This document shows positions 5,725-13,483 of a stretch of DNA of 15,100 nucleotides, piece by piece. The position numbers and the translations under genes were made by a program. The stretch spans positions 1 through 15,100 of the forward strand of contig CAJWRP010000004.1 of the NCBI GenBank assembly GCA_913046025.1, read 5' to 3'. This stretch comes from an uncultured Chloroflexota bacterium. Lineage in GTDB: Bacteria > Chloroflexota > Dehalococcoidia > SAR202 > UBA11138. The notes under the pieces are model-generated. The model searched no databases, was not told the origin of the DNA, and saw nothing but the letters and a program-made list of their open reading frames with translations. Numbering within the stretch: position 1 is the stretch's first letter; every line of letters begins with the position of its first letter.

Positions 5725-6483
5725 CTATGCGTGGGCCATGGCACCGCCGTCCATGAAGATCATCTGGCCGGTGACAAAGTCGCAGGCGTCGGAGGCGAGG
5801 TATACCAGTAGGCCAGCCATGTCTCGGGGGTGCCCTTTCCGGCGGGACGGCAGGTAGCGAACCAGCAACTCTTTCTGTGACTCCTCGTTTGGCTCCTCAG
5901 TGCTGAACCAGCCTGCGCCGATTCCGTTAACGCGAATACCTTTTCTAGACCACTCCAAGGCTAACGCCATGGTCATCTGCTGAATGGCGCCTTGAGCAGC
6001 GCATGCAGCTACGGAGTTGGAGAGGCCGCGTACCGCTAACGCCGAGCCAATGTTGACGATGTGGCCGCTGCCCTGCTCCAGCATCTGCTTGCCAACTATC
6101 TGGCAGCATAGGTAAGTCGACTTCACGTTGAAATCCATCAGCGTTTGCCACTCATCTTCGGTCACGTCTTCGAAAGGCTTGGCGAAGTCGGCGTGGGCGT
6201 TGTTCACCAGGATGTCAACCCGGCCCATATCGGAAACGACCTGCTCCACCATGGCTCGAACCTGTGCCGAGTCGGTGGGGTCGGTGGTTATTGTCAGCGC
6301 TTTGCGACCCAAGGCTTCCACTGCCTTAACGGTCTCGGCCATGTCTGAATTGGCCTTGCCGGCGATGGCTACGTCGGCCCCTGCCTCGGCCAGTGCAGAC
6401 GCCAGAGTAGGCGTCCAGCCTCTGCGGTCGGCAGTGATGATTGCAATCTTCCCGTTCAGATCCCATTCCTGCGGAATCGGCAT
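5725..6483 (-). CDS. SDR-family protein lacking catalytic Tyr and Lys (likely pseudoenzyme)
   Basis: The 252-residue product has the length and overall order of a classical short-chain dehydrogenase. It shows DVAIAGK, VDILVNNAH (89-97), DFNVKS with Asn 119, NIGS with Ser 147, and the C-terminal MDGGAM. Key residues are changed. The glycine-rich cofactor loop reads TADRRGWTP (17-25) instead of TGxxxGxG. The YxxxK active site reads ACAAQ (160-164), so Tyr is Ala and Lys is Gln; the codons are GCA at 6006-6004 and CAA at 5994-5992. The frame is intact and has GGAG 7 bases before the ATG. It therefore looks maintained, perhaps as a partner or binding protein of the intact SDR encoded 47 bases upstream. 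The substrate is unknown. Confidence 0.85.
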   Translation of the reverse strand: MPIPQEWDLNGKIAIITADRRGWTPTLASALAEAGADVAIAGKANSDMAETVKAVEALGRKALTITTDPTDSAQVRAMVEQVVSDMGRVDILVNNAHADFAKPFEDVTEDEWQTLMDFNVKSTYLCCQIVGKQMLEQGSGHIVNIGSALAVRGLSNSVAACAAQGAIQQMTMALALEWSRKGIRVNGIGAGWFSTEEPNEESQKELLVRYLPSRRKGHPRDMAGLLVYLASDACDFVTGQMIFMDGGAMAHA

Positions 6484-6530
6484 TTGTCGCTCCTTTGGAT
6501 CTAGTAATTAGTATTTAGTGCATGCAGCAT

Positions 6531-7334
6531 CTATATTTCTAAAGGTATTTCCGGGGCGTAGCCCGTGGGCGCGAATCCGCCTGCTAGACCTCCGCCGTCG
6601 ATAACGAAGACCTCGCCGTTCATGTAGTCCGATGAGTCTGACGCGAGGAATACCGCCAGAGGACCCATTTCTTGGGGGTACCCTACTCGGCCAATCGGAA
6701 TGAACTCGCCTCGTGGGAGGGTGTCGTTGGATGCGGCAGTGCCCTCTGTTGGGATGTAGCCGGGCGCAATGCAGGTGGCGATGATGCCGTATCGACTCAT
6801 GCTGGTTGTGAGGGTTCGGGTAAGTTGGACAACGCCCCCTTTGCCGCAGGTGTACATGTAATTATCGCGACCGCCACGGAACCCGAAGCCCGACGCAACG
6901 CTTACGATCTTGCCGCCGCCACGATCGATCATGTGCTTGGCGATGGCACGAGAGCAGTAGAAGGCGCCGGTTAGATTCGTGTCGATGCCAATGCGCCATT
7001 CATCATCCGAGATGTCCCAGATGGGTATGGAGCCCTGGCCTCTGACGATGCCTGCGTTGTTGAACAGAACGTCTACCTTGCCGAACTCAGCCAGAGTCTT
7101 GTCGAAGAGATTTTGCACTTGTGAGGAGTCAGTTACGTCTGTGGAGACGGCTATTGCCCGACGACCTTCAGCTCTTACCAGATCGGCTGTTTCGTCGATG
7201 GGGCCTTGTCTGCGGGATGCAATAGCCAGGTCAGCACCAGCTTTTGCCATGGACACCGCCATGTCTCTGCCAAGACCGGTGCCTCCGCCTGTAATCACAA
7301 TGGTCTTGCCATCCAGGCTTAGCTTTTCCAGCAT
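6531..7334 (-). CDS. Short-chain dehydrogenase/reductase (SDR), intact
   Basis: The 267-residue product is a classical SDR, an NAD(P)-dependent alcohol/ketone oxidoreductase. Visible are the cofactor motif TGGGTGLG (15-22), STDVTDSSQ (64-72), NNAG (92-95), Asn 120 and Ser 148 in VSVASG. The catalytic YTCGK (Tyr 161, Lys 165), IAPGYIPTE, and the C-terminal VIDGGGLAGG are also present. The tail after that (FAPTGYAPEIPLEI) is an extension sometimes seen in sugar- or sugar-acid-type SDRs; the substrate cannot be read from sequence. AGGAGG lies 7 bases before the ATG, so translation should be strong. It is probably co-transcribed with the divergent SDR downstream and with the GNAT remnant and birA upstream. 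Confidence 0.93.
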   Translation of the reverse strand: MLEKLSLDGKTIVITGGGTGLGRDMAVSMAKAGADLAIASRRQGPIDETADLVRAEGRRAIAVSTDVTDSSQVQNLFDKTLAEFGKVDVLFNNAGIVRGQGSIPIWDISDDEWRIGIDTNLTGAFYCSRAIAKHMIDRGGGKIVSVASGFGFRGGRDNYMYTCGKGGVVQLTRTLTTSMSRYGIIATCIAPGYIPTEGTAASNDTLPRGEFIPIGRVGYPQEMGPLAVFLASDSSDYMNGEVFVIDGGGLAGGFAPTGYAPEIPLEI

Positions 7335-7376
7335 TTCATGACCTCCTGAATTTTTGTATGCTAATAACGATGGTTC

Positions 7377-7895
7377 TCAGAACCGGGGAAACTCCGGTCT
7401 GTATTTGGCAAAGCCGTTAACGCCTTGATGCCCGCCGGGTCGAAGTTCCCCAACCATGAAAGCGTCTCCGTCAGCGAATTTGCAGGGGATTCCTTTTGTA
7501 CTGCTTGGGACGAATCCGAAGCGAGGGGAGTATTCGGGGTGGCCAAGTAAGAAGGCTACTGAGTAGCCCTTCCTTTGACTCTCCTCCAGCCCCCGCGTTA
7601 CGAGCGCAGAGCCCACACCTAAGTGCTGTCGCTCCGGTAGTACGGCAACCGGTCCTCAAGCTACGGCTGGATCCGAGATATTGTCGCTCTCAATGGTACC
7701 CGGTGAAAACAAAATGTGGCCAATCGTTTCATACTCGGTAATCGCCACCAGAGACGAGGTGACGGCTCCGTCCTCGCGAAGAGTGTTCACCAGGTCCGCC
7801 TCTAGATTTCGATCAAAAGCTAGCATCACGACATCGCGAATAGCTGTTAAGTCGTCTGCTCGTTCCTCTCGAATTTCGACGGACCTAAGTTTCAT
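7377..7895 (-). pseudogene. GNAT N-acetyltransferase interrupted by an in-frame TGA
   Basis: The frame encodes a YhbS-like GNAT acetyltransferase of 172 codons with one TGA at 7658-7656. Before it are VEIREERADDLTAIRDVV, a segment with EADLVNTLREDGAV, and GHILFSPGTIES. After it, in the same frame, come GPVAVLPERQHLGVGSALV (the acetyl-CoA loop region) and GYSVAFLLGHPEYSPRFGF. The stop falls just before the beta strand that leads into the cofactor loop, so a truncated product would be inactive. The ATG overlaps the birA stop by 4 bases (ATGA), indicating coupled translation. Other genes here also end in TGA (including this one), so simple TGA decoding is unlikely. A fresh nonsense mutation or sequencing error is the main reading. 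Confidence 0.85.
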
Positions 7896-8674
7896 GTCTG
7901 CGACGTGACCTCGCCGGCGATGGCCGTAAAGGTCGAACCGTCTGCCATTCGCAGAATCAGGTTGCCCTGCTCATCTACAGACTCCGCTAGCCCTTCCACG
8001 ACCTTCTCTTGCCATGCCAGGTGAACGGACTTGCCCAGAGTATCTAACTGCTTCTCCCACATAGGAACCAGCGACTGGCCCTGGCGGACGGCGGTATAGA
8101 GATCGTCGAAGTGCTCCAGAAGGCGCTGCAAGACCGTGGTTCGGTTGTGGACTTGGGCGGTCTCCCTATACAGGCTTGTCGAAATGTCGGCGATCTCCTC
8201 GTGCTTTGATGGGTCGAAATTTACGTTCAGTCCGATGCCTACGACTGCGTGCGCAACCTCGCTCCGTTCGATGGCCGTCTCGATAAGGAGGCCAGAAATT
8301 TTGAGGCCTCCAACTCGTACGTCGTTTGGCCATTTTATCGTGGGAGATAGGCCTGCTACATCGGAGACAGTTCTCGCGACGGCCAGGGTTGCGGCCATGT
8401 TCATGTAAGGTAGTTGTGGAGAGGTCGGCCTGAGCAGTACAGAAAAGGACAAGTTCTGGCCGCGAGGCGATATCCAGGTCCGGTTAAATCGTCCCCGTCC
8501 CGCTGTCTGTTCTTCCGCGATGACCACGGTACCCTCAGCGGCACCAGCCTGAGCCAGAAGGTGGGTCTCGTCCATGGTCGAGCCTAGCTCGTGGTGGTGG
8601 AGGACGCGGTGACCGATGACTCTGCCAGCCAAGGCCCGTTCCAACGCAGGAATGTCAAGATCTGTAGTTGTCAT
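7892..8674 (-). CDS. birA: Biotin--[acetyl-CoA-carboxylase] ligase, monofunctional
   Basis: The enzyme makes biotinyl-AMP and transfers biotin to the carrier protein of biotin-dependent carboxylases. The 260-residue product shows the catalytic core motifs in order: LGSTMDE (30-36), EEQTAGRGRFNRTW (54-67) with the GRGR nucleotide loop, KWPNDV (114-119), LKISGLLIE (124-132) and GIGLNVNF (147-153). A C-terminal SH3-like region follows (about residues 213-258). No N-terminal winged-helix DNA-binding domain is present, so it is the non-regulatory type. No clear ribosome binding site precedes the ATG. It overlaps the GNAT frame by 4 bases and probably starts the minus-strand operon. Confidence 0.94.
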   Translation of the reverse strand: MTTTDLDIPALERALAGRVIGHRVLHHHELGSTMDETHLLAQAGAAEGTVVIAEEQTAGRGRFNRTWISPRGQNLSFSVLLRPTSPQLPYMNMAATLAVARTVSDVAGLSPTIKWPNDVRVGGLKISGLLIETAIERSEVAHAVVGIGLNVNFDPSKHEEIADISTSLYRETAQVHNRTTVLQRLLEHFDDLYTAVRQGQSLVPMWEKQLDTLGKSVHLAWQEKVVEGLAESVDEQGNLILRMADGSTFTAIAGEVTSQT

Positions 8675-8741
8675 CGTCGGAAATTTACGATCCCTTTGGT
8701 TCTGGATGATTACTAATTTGATGTAAAAAATAAAGGAGAAT

Positions 8742-9233
8742 TTAGCGGCGAGGATTTTTTAAGCCTATGTTCAGCTTATTGCTTACCTCGCGAACAACCT
8801 GCAGCGCCCATGACATGGCCTTGACGACCATGCCGTCGCGGTCATTCTGAAGTAGTTTACAGATCGCCAAAGTGCGAATCGGGTCTCCGCTTCCGCCTCT
8901 GGCATTGTTGTTCAAAGTCACAGTACTGACCAGAGTAGATCTGCGCCACCAGCGGTTATTGGAGGACGTCCACGAATGGACGTCCTCAGCCGATATTTGT
9001 TTTTCTCGCCAGCATGGGCCAGAGAGAATACATGCGAAGGTATCGACAGCATCTCAACTATCTAGGTCCGCTCCAAGCCTCTCAAGCGAGCTCCTATCCA
9101 GGCTTCTCAGGGAATCCATCCCAAGGTAGTTCAGGAGCGCCTGGGTCATAGCAACTTTGGCATTACTATGGACACTTATAATCATGTATCGCCGAGCATG
9201 GAGACAACTGCTGCATTGAGCTTTGCGGATGGT
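8742..9233 (-). pseudogene. DNA alkylation repair (AlkD-like HEAT-repeat) gene, decayed, C-terminal part
   Basis: One minus-strand frame carries a recognisable AlkD-like protein. In order it reads NYLGMDSLRSLDRSSLERLG, LDS-stop-DAVDTFACILSGPCWR, ISAEDVHSWTSSNNRWWRR, STLVSTVTLNNNARGGSGD, RTLAICKLLQNDRDGMVVK and AMSWAL. It then jumps to REVSNKLNIGLKNPRR and TAA. The in-frame TGA at 9056-9054 stands where the family has Trp (SWxxVD), so it is most simply TGG to TGA. The usual 25-30 residues between SWALR and REVRNKL are missing. The N-terminal part upstream of about 9190 is unrecognisable. Such proteins excise alkylated bases. It fills most of an otherwise gene-free stretch. A second AlkD-like fragment lies at 10633-10926, beyond the propeller gene. 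Confidence 0.8.
8962..8987. repeat. 11-bp perfect hairpin inside the AlkD-like remnant
   Basis: GAGGACGTCCA (8962-8972), loop CGAA, TGGACGTCCTC (8977-8987). A T-rich stretch follows on the plus strand only after 10 bases, so it is not a clean terminator. It falls in a coding-homologous segment (EDVHSWTSS) and may be chance. Confidence 0.4.
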
Positions 9234-9325
9234 CTAAATTCTGCAAAGCCTCAGCCTGAACTTGTCCAATAGCGCTGTAGCTATACTTTGTTGGAATACC
9301 TCGTCCAGAGCTAATGTCTCTTAGA

Positions 9326-9358
9326 AGGGCCCCCAGGTGTCTACGCTCAGGGGGCTCT
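9326..9358 (-). terminator. Strong hairpin downstream of the NHL-repeat gene
   Basis: AGGGCCCCC (9326-9334) pairs with GGGGGCTCT (9350-9358), nine pairs with one G-U and a 15-base loop. It lies about 45 bases beyond the stop of the propeller gene. The following bases on the minus strand (TTCTAAGAG) are a poor U tract, so it is a terminator-like hairpin rather than a canonical one. Confidence 0.4.
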
Positions 9359-9403
9359 CACACACCGGACACGGGTCTTGATCGAAGCAGCAGAGTATCG
9401 CCC

Positions 9404-10405
9404 TCAGACACGGACGAACTTCTGCACACTTCGGTCCCCCCGATCGAAGCCCAAGAAGGTCTCACTGACCTCGGCGACGTAGAAGCTCCCTTGCGAGTCC
9501 ACCGCTATCCCGTGGGGCGCACCGAAGAGTCCGGGGCCCGGCTCGTGCATCACCTTCCCCTTAATCATGGGATTGCGGCTGAAAGAAGTGGACAGCCCAC
9601 CGCCGGTATTGCTGTCGTCCAGCTCGGCACCTGTCTCGCCCCAGCGGGCCAACAACTCGCCCTCCGGGCTCAGGATGCTGACGCGGTGGTCCAATTCGGC
9701 AACGTAGAAATTCCCATCTGGACCCTTGCGGACCGCGTTTGCTAGGTTCAGTCCAGTCCACTCGCTGAGGAACTCCCCTTTCGGTGTAAAAATCTGCACG
9801 CGATTGTTATAGCGGTCGGTTGCGTACACTTTGTCGCCGTCTTCCAGGTCGATAAAGACGCTATGTATGGTATCGAACTGCCCGGGCCCGCTACCGTGAC
9901 CACCCCAGGAGAACCGGAGCTCGCCATAGGGGTCGAAGCAGTGAATGTGTGAGTTACCATAGCCGTCGGAGGCGTAAAAGTCCCCATTGGAAGCGACCGT
10001 CAGGTGAGTGGGCCGGTTGAATGGCGTTCCACTCTGAGTGGGCGCGCTGCTCATTGGCGTCCCAATCGTGAGGAGGAGTTTACCCTCCTTGCTCCACCGT
10101 CGCACTGTATGGTCTCCCGTGTCGCTGGTGTACACAGAACCGTCAGGCCCCACGCTAATGCCGTGGGGGACCTGGAAGTCGAAGCCAGTTTCTGGCCTTC
10201 CACCGATCCTTCCCCAGCCATCGAGGTAGCTCCCATCCTTGTCGAAAATCATGACAGCGGCATAGGGCCCACGATTGAAGACGTAGACGTTATCATCCTT
10301 GTCCACGGCCACATCGGCACACTCCACGAAAGGCCACCCCCGTGGGCGCTTGAAGAAACCCTCCACCACCTCGTACTTATAATCGCCACTGCCGAATATA
10401 GCCAT
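9404..10405 (-). CDS. NHL-repeat six-bladed beta-propeller, amidating-lyase-like
   Basis: The 333-residue product is built of NHL repeats, each with a [VI]xVDxxGNVYVxDxxNxRVQ-type core. Examples are DVAVDKDDNVYVFNRG (31-46), PHGISVGPDGSVYTSDTGDH (80-99), HLTVASNGDFYASDGYGN (134-151), VYATDRYNNRVQIF (193-206) and PHGIAVDSQGSFYVAEVSE near the end. His residues recur at blade starts (PHG 81, PTH 134, IHS 181 and the late PHG), as in peptidyl-alpha-hydroxyglycine alpha-amidating lyase homologues. These homologues are common in environmental bacteria, but their substrate is unknown. There is no signal peptide, so a cytoplasmic location is likely. AGAGG lies 9 bases before the ATG. It sits between two AlkD-like fragments on the same strand. 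Confidence 0.88.
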   Translation of the reverse strand: MAIFGSGDYKYEVVEGFFKRPRGWPFVECADVAVDKDDNVYVFNRGPYAAVMIFDKDGSYLDGWGRIGGRPETGFDFQVPHGISVGPDGSVYTSDTGDHTVRRWSKEGKLLLTIGTPMSSAPTQSGTPFNRPTHLTVASNGDFYASDGYGNSHIHCFDPYGELRFSWGGHGSGPGQFDTIHSVFIDLEDGDKVYATDRYNNRVQIFTPKGEFLSEWTGLNLANAVRKGPDGNFYVAELDHRVSILSPEGELLARWGETGAELDDSNTGGGLSTSFSRNPMIKGKVMHEPGPGLFGAPHGIAVDSQGSFYVAEVSETFLGFDRGDRSVQKFVRV

Positions 10406-10447
10406 CCAGATATACCTCTTCTTTCCGGTACAAGCCCTTTCAAAACA

Positions 10448-10498
10448 CCTCCTGCCGAACGGCCTGTCCCCCAGCAGGAGGGAGCACTCTGTGCTGGG
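10448..10498 (-). promoter_or_regulatory. Overlapping inverted repeats in the NHL gene leader
   Basis: CCTCCTGC (10448-10455) pairs with GCAGGAGG (10474-10481), while CCCAGCA (10470-10476) pairs with TGCTGGG (10492-10498). The two stems share bases 10474-10476 and cannot coexist fully. They lie 40-95 bases upstream of the propeller ATG. The rest of 10406-10632 shows nothing I can name. Confidence 0.35.
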
Positions 10499-10632
10499 AG
10501 AATTGTATTTATGTCTCAGAAGGCTGTCAAATTCGAGTTAACGCCCCCGAGGCTATGACTTCTGCTTGAAATATCGGCTGGGCCTCAGCCCTAGTTTCAT
10601 CGCGACCTAGAGCTCTTCAATAGACCGTTTCT

Positions 10633-10926
10633 TTAAAGTCTCGGACTAGATGTTCTGCTGGCGGAGAACTTCTCCAGGCATTTCCGACTTGAGGTGGCAT
10701 TATGGAAGTGGATTATTTCGTAACTTATGAAGCGAGGAACGGTCTCACTTTCTGACAAGAGCTGATATGTCACTTCCAAGACATAATCCGGCGATTCCCG
10801 CGAAATACGCTTTGAAAATTCTCTCCTAATGACGCGTAACCCAGGAACTGGGCGGTCAGGCGCAGCAACAATATGACCATTGATCTCATCGGAAAGAGAA
10901 TTGACGTCCAACCACTCCGCGTTCAT
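10633..10926 (-). pseudogene. DNA alkylation repair (AlkD-like) N-terminal fragment
   Basis: The 97-residue frame matches the N-terminal part of AlkD-like proteins. It shows PVPGLRVIRREFSKRIS, DYVLEVTYQLL and VPRFISYEIIHFHNATSS, where the family usually has VRALRREFSRRL, LALARRLL and RFVAYELIHHH. A weaker LEKFSA follows before an unrelated tail and TAA. Full-length members are about 220-240 residues, so well over half, including all catalytic surface residues, is missing. The ATG is 4 bases after the stop of the dehydrogenase gene upstream, an operon-like spacing. It could still be expressed as a truncated protein. Its C-terminal end overlaps in homology with the start of the other fragment (8742-9233), so the two are not simply halves of one gene. 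Confidence 0.65.
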
Positions 10927-10930
10927 GAAG

Positions 10931-11872
10931 CTATTCTGACCTCATCTCGTCAAGATCTTCTTTGTGAATGCGGACCTCAATATTGCCTGCACGCTCTTCC
11001 TGTAAGAGCATTGCGGAGCGCGAGTCTCGGTCGCCCCAACCTCGGTTGAGGGCGGACGTCATCTCTGCATAAGCGATGTTAGCGACGCTCATGGGCACGC
11101 CGAACTCCCTGCCTAGTTCCAGCGCCAGACCAACGTCCTTGTGAGCGAGGTTTAGCGCGAAATTAGGTGGGTCGAAGCGGCCTTGAAGGTAGGTATCCGG
11201 TAGCGAGTTACGGAGCGTCCTGCCCCGGCCAACGCTGCCGTTCATAATGGCTTCCATTAGATCTTTGGGGTCTACGCCCGCTTTCACGCCCAGTGTCAGA
11301 CACTCTGCGATAACTGTCTGCAGTCCGTAGCCAATGGTGTTGTGCATCAGCTTGCATATGCTTCCGGCACCGATGCTTCCGGCGTAGGTGGGCTTGTCAC
11401 CAATGGCATCCAGAAGGGGTTTGCAGCGATCGAAAATGTCTCGGTCGCCGCCGACCATTACGGCGAGCTTCCCGCTATTAGCGCCTATTGGGCCGCCGCT
11501 TACTGGCGCGTCCATTACGTGCACGCCCTTCTTTTGGAATATTGGAGCTAAGCGACGTATAAGAGAAGGTGAACTAGTGCTTAGGTCGATGTAAACGGTA
11601 CCGGGGCGCATGCCCTCCAAAACGCCACCCTCACCCAAGGCTACAGCTTCAACCTCTCGTGGGCCAGGCAGCGAGGTGAAAACCACATCGCATGATGTCG
11701 CCAACTCCGCTGGAGTATCCGCCCAATCGGCCCCGTTCTCCAGAAGCTGAGTTGCCGCATCTCGATTCAGGTCGTGAACTGTAAGAGGAAAACCGGCCTT
11801 GAGGATGTTGGCGGACATGCCGCCACCCATATTTCCCAGTCCGATGAAACCTACTTTTACTTCTTCTGCCAT
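10931..11872 (-). CDS. 3-hydroxyisobutyrate dehydrogenase-like beta-hydroxyacid dehydrogenase
   Basis: The 313-residue product belongs to the NAD(P)-dependent beta-hydroxyacid dehydrogenase family (3-hydroxyisobutyrate, tartronate-semialdehyde, 6-phosphogluconate-like). Visible are the Rossmann motif VGFIGLGNMGGGMS (7-20), TSLPGP (66-71), DLSTSSP (96-102), the substrate-binding DAPVSGGPIGANSGKLAVM (121-139) and GAGSICKLMHN (168-178). Lys 174 is the expected catalytic residue. The long open frame reaches 11998, but I start at 11872. There GGAG lies 9 bases upstream and the Rossmann strand begins five residues later; the extra 42 residues are not family-like. It follows the amidohydrolase by 59 bases and is probably co-transcribed with it. 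The natural substrate is not readable. Confidence 0.92.
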   Translation of the reverse strand: MAEEVKVGFIGLGNMGGGMSANILKAGFPLTVHDLNRDAATQLLENGADWADTPAELATSCDVVFTSLPGPREVEAVALGEGGVLEGMRPGTVYIDLSTSSPSLIRRLAPIFQKKGVHVMDAPVSGGPIGANSGKLAVMVGGDRDIFDRCKPLLDAIGDKPTYAGSIGAGSICKLMHNTIGYGLQTVIAECLTLGVKAGVDPKDLMEAIMNGSVGRGRTLRNSLPDTYLQGRFDPPNFALNLAHKDVGLALELGREFGVPMSVANIAYAEMTSALNRGWGDRDSRSAMLLQEERAGNIEVRIHKEDLDEMRSE

Positions 11873-11931
11873 TTTTTGCTTCTCCTGCTGGTTGTACTGG
11901 TTTTTCATTGGCTGCCGTGGGCTTTGTTGCG

Positions 11932-13305
11932 TTAGGAATTTGGGGCTAATGGTATAGGAAATGGCACGTCCGGGTATCGGTCCAATACCCGCCGCCACGC
12001 TTCGTGTCCGATTTGCTCCGCCTGTCGAATTACTTCATCCTCGTTGATAGTGAGTGCCTTGGAGTTTTGCATGAGCCACTTGCCGTCGGTCATGACGTCT
12101 GTGATGTCGGCAGGCTGTCCCTGATGCACGAAGGCTGCTGCGATGCGAAGCGTTGGGACCAGGTGCGGCCGTTGCGTATTTATCATAAAGAGGTCGGCCT
12201 TCTTGCCAACCTCCAGGGTACCAACAGAGTCGGCCATGCCTAACGCTCTTGCTCCGCTTGACGTTGCCCACTCAAGAACGTCCTCCGGCATGGGCCACAT
12301 CTCGTCGTTACGGCGCACCCGTTCGAGGAACAGCCCTGCTCGCATTACCTCGACCATGTCCTCCGCCATGTTGTCCGTTCCCATGCCCATGACGCACCCG
12401 GCGGCCAGCAATTCTTTGGCAGGAGCTGCGGCACCACGGCGGGCGGCGATGGCAGCGTTGTTGGAAATGGCCGTGCCTGTCTGACCCAGTAAAGTGATCT
12501 CTGAAGAGTCCAGGTAGCGTCCGTGCGCCACGATTAGGCGCGGTCCCAGGAAGTCGTTGGCGAAAAGGTATTGGGTTGGCTTCACTCCACGAGTGCGCAT
12601 GACGGCCTCGATTTCCAGGTGGCTCTGCGAGAGGTGGATGGTGTAGCCGATGTCGTACTGCTCGGCCATGGCGCGGGCCTGTCTTAGGAGGTCGGGCGAG
12701 CAGTTTTCGGGAGCGTGGGGCGCAACGAAGCATGTAACGCGCCCATTTGCTTTGCCGTGCCATGCCTCAATGAAATCGGCGCTGCGTTGAAGGCCAGCTT
12801 CCAGTCGGTCTGGTAGGAACTCGTACGCGCCTTCTTTAGCCTTGGCCGAGTCGAAGTCGTTAATATGCTCTGCCAGCACTAGCCTAAGACCTGTGGCCGA
12901 TAGACTCTCCGCGTATTCCGAGATGTCGTTGGAGATCTCAAGCAGGGTTGTGGTGCCGCTACGAATAGCCTCTAGCGTCGCCAGTTGCCCCATCACGTTG
13001 CGCTCCTCTGGCGTAAGCACGTTTCGCCCTGTCTCTGGAAACTTATAGGTGGAGGGGAATCCGGAGTCTTCCAGAATGCCACGATCGGTTACGGCCAACA
13101 GGTGGGTGTGGCAATTGATTAGTCCGGGGAAGACCGCCTTGCCTTTACCGTCAATGATTTCCGCATTGGGATGATTTCTTATGACATCGCTAGTGTTCGC
13201 GATCTGTACGATCATGGTGTCCTGGATTGCCACGGCAGTGTCGTATAGGACCGCCCGCGAAGCGTCTCCGGTGTATACGGTTGCGTTGGCGATTACGACA
13301 GTCAT
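11932..13305 (-). CDS. TRZ/ATZ-type amidohydrolase (deaminase-like)
   Basis: The 457-residue product is a metal-dependent amidohydrolase of the chlorohydrolase / S-adenosylhomocysteine-deaminase type. Counting from ATG 13305, visible are the composite N-terminal beta domain (VIANATVYTGD), FPGLINCHTHLL (His 66, His 68), APHAPENCSPD (His 197), TIHLSQSHLEIE (His 224), VAHGRYLDSSEI (His 261) and GMGTDNMAEDM (Asp 311). GTLEVGKKADLFMI follows near the end. This is the usual mononuclear metal set. HLSQS replaces the common HLxET, so the substrate may differ from known deaminases. The open frame reaches 13392, but GGAGGT lies 9 bases before 13305, which is chosen. It is divergent from the second amidohydrolase and heads the operon with the hydroxyacid dehydrogenase. 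Confidence 0.92.
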   Translation of the reverse strand: MTVVIANATVYTGDASRAVLYDTAVAIQDTMIVQIANTSDVIRNHPNAEIIDGKGKAVFPGLINCHTHLLAVTDRGILEDSGFPSTYKFPETGRNVLTPEERNVMGQLATLEAIRSGTTTLLEISNDISEYAESLSATGLRLVLAEHINDFDSAKAKEGAYEFLPDRLEAGLQRSADFIEAWHGKANGRVTCFVAPHAPENCSPDLLRQARAMAEQYDIGYTIHLSQSHLEIEAVMRTRGVKPTQYLFANDFLGPRLIVAHGRYLDSSEITLLGQTGTAISNNAAIAARRGAAAPAKELLAAGCVMGMGTDNMAEDMVEVMRAGLFLERVRRNDEMWPMPEDVLEWATSSGARALGMADSVGTLEVGKKADLFMINTQRPHLVPTLRIAAAFVHQGQPADITDVMTDGKWLMQNSKALTINEDEVIRQAEQIGHEAWRRVLDRYPDVPFPIPLAPNS

Positions 13306-13395
13306 TGAAGGGCAACCTCCAAGCAGAATTCTCGGGCCAGATGTTATCACAGGCTGCTTTCGTGGGGTCTGTTTACGCCCAGGTGTGAGCACGAA

Positions 13396-13423
13396 TTGAC
13401 GCCGAATGTAATATCGATAAAAT
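13396..13423 (+). promoter_or_regulatory. Sigma-70-like promoter for the deacetylase gene
   Basis: TTGACG (13396-13401) and TAAAAT (13418-13423) are separated by 16 bases, close to consensus in both boxes. The promoter points to the gene starting at 13484. It lies in the 178-base divergent spacer shared with the amidohydrolase on the minus strand. Confidence 0.6.
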
Positions 13424-13483
13424 TAATCACAGGCGCGTTTGTGGCGTGTCTTCAAATGTTGAAACGAAAGAGTTTTAAGAGCA

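Noticed and set aside
7377..9233. Reading TGA as tryptophan or another amino acid
   Set aside because: pdxA, birA, GNAT and the NHL gene all terminate at TGA at family-typical positions, so standard decoding is the better explanation.
10004..10558. A 184-codon plus-strand open frame opposite the NHL-repeat gene
   Set aside because: Its composition is not protein-like, it has no recognisable motif, and it is mostly antisense to a clearly coding propeller gene.
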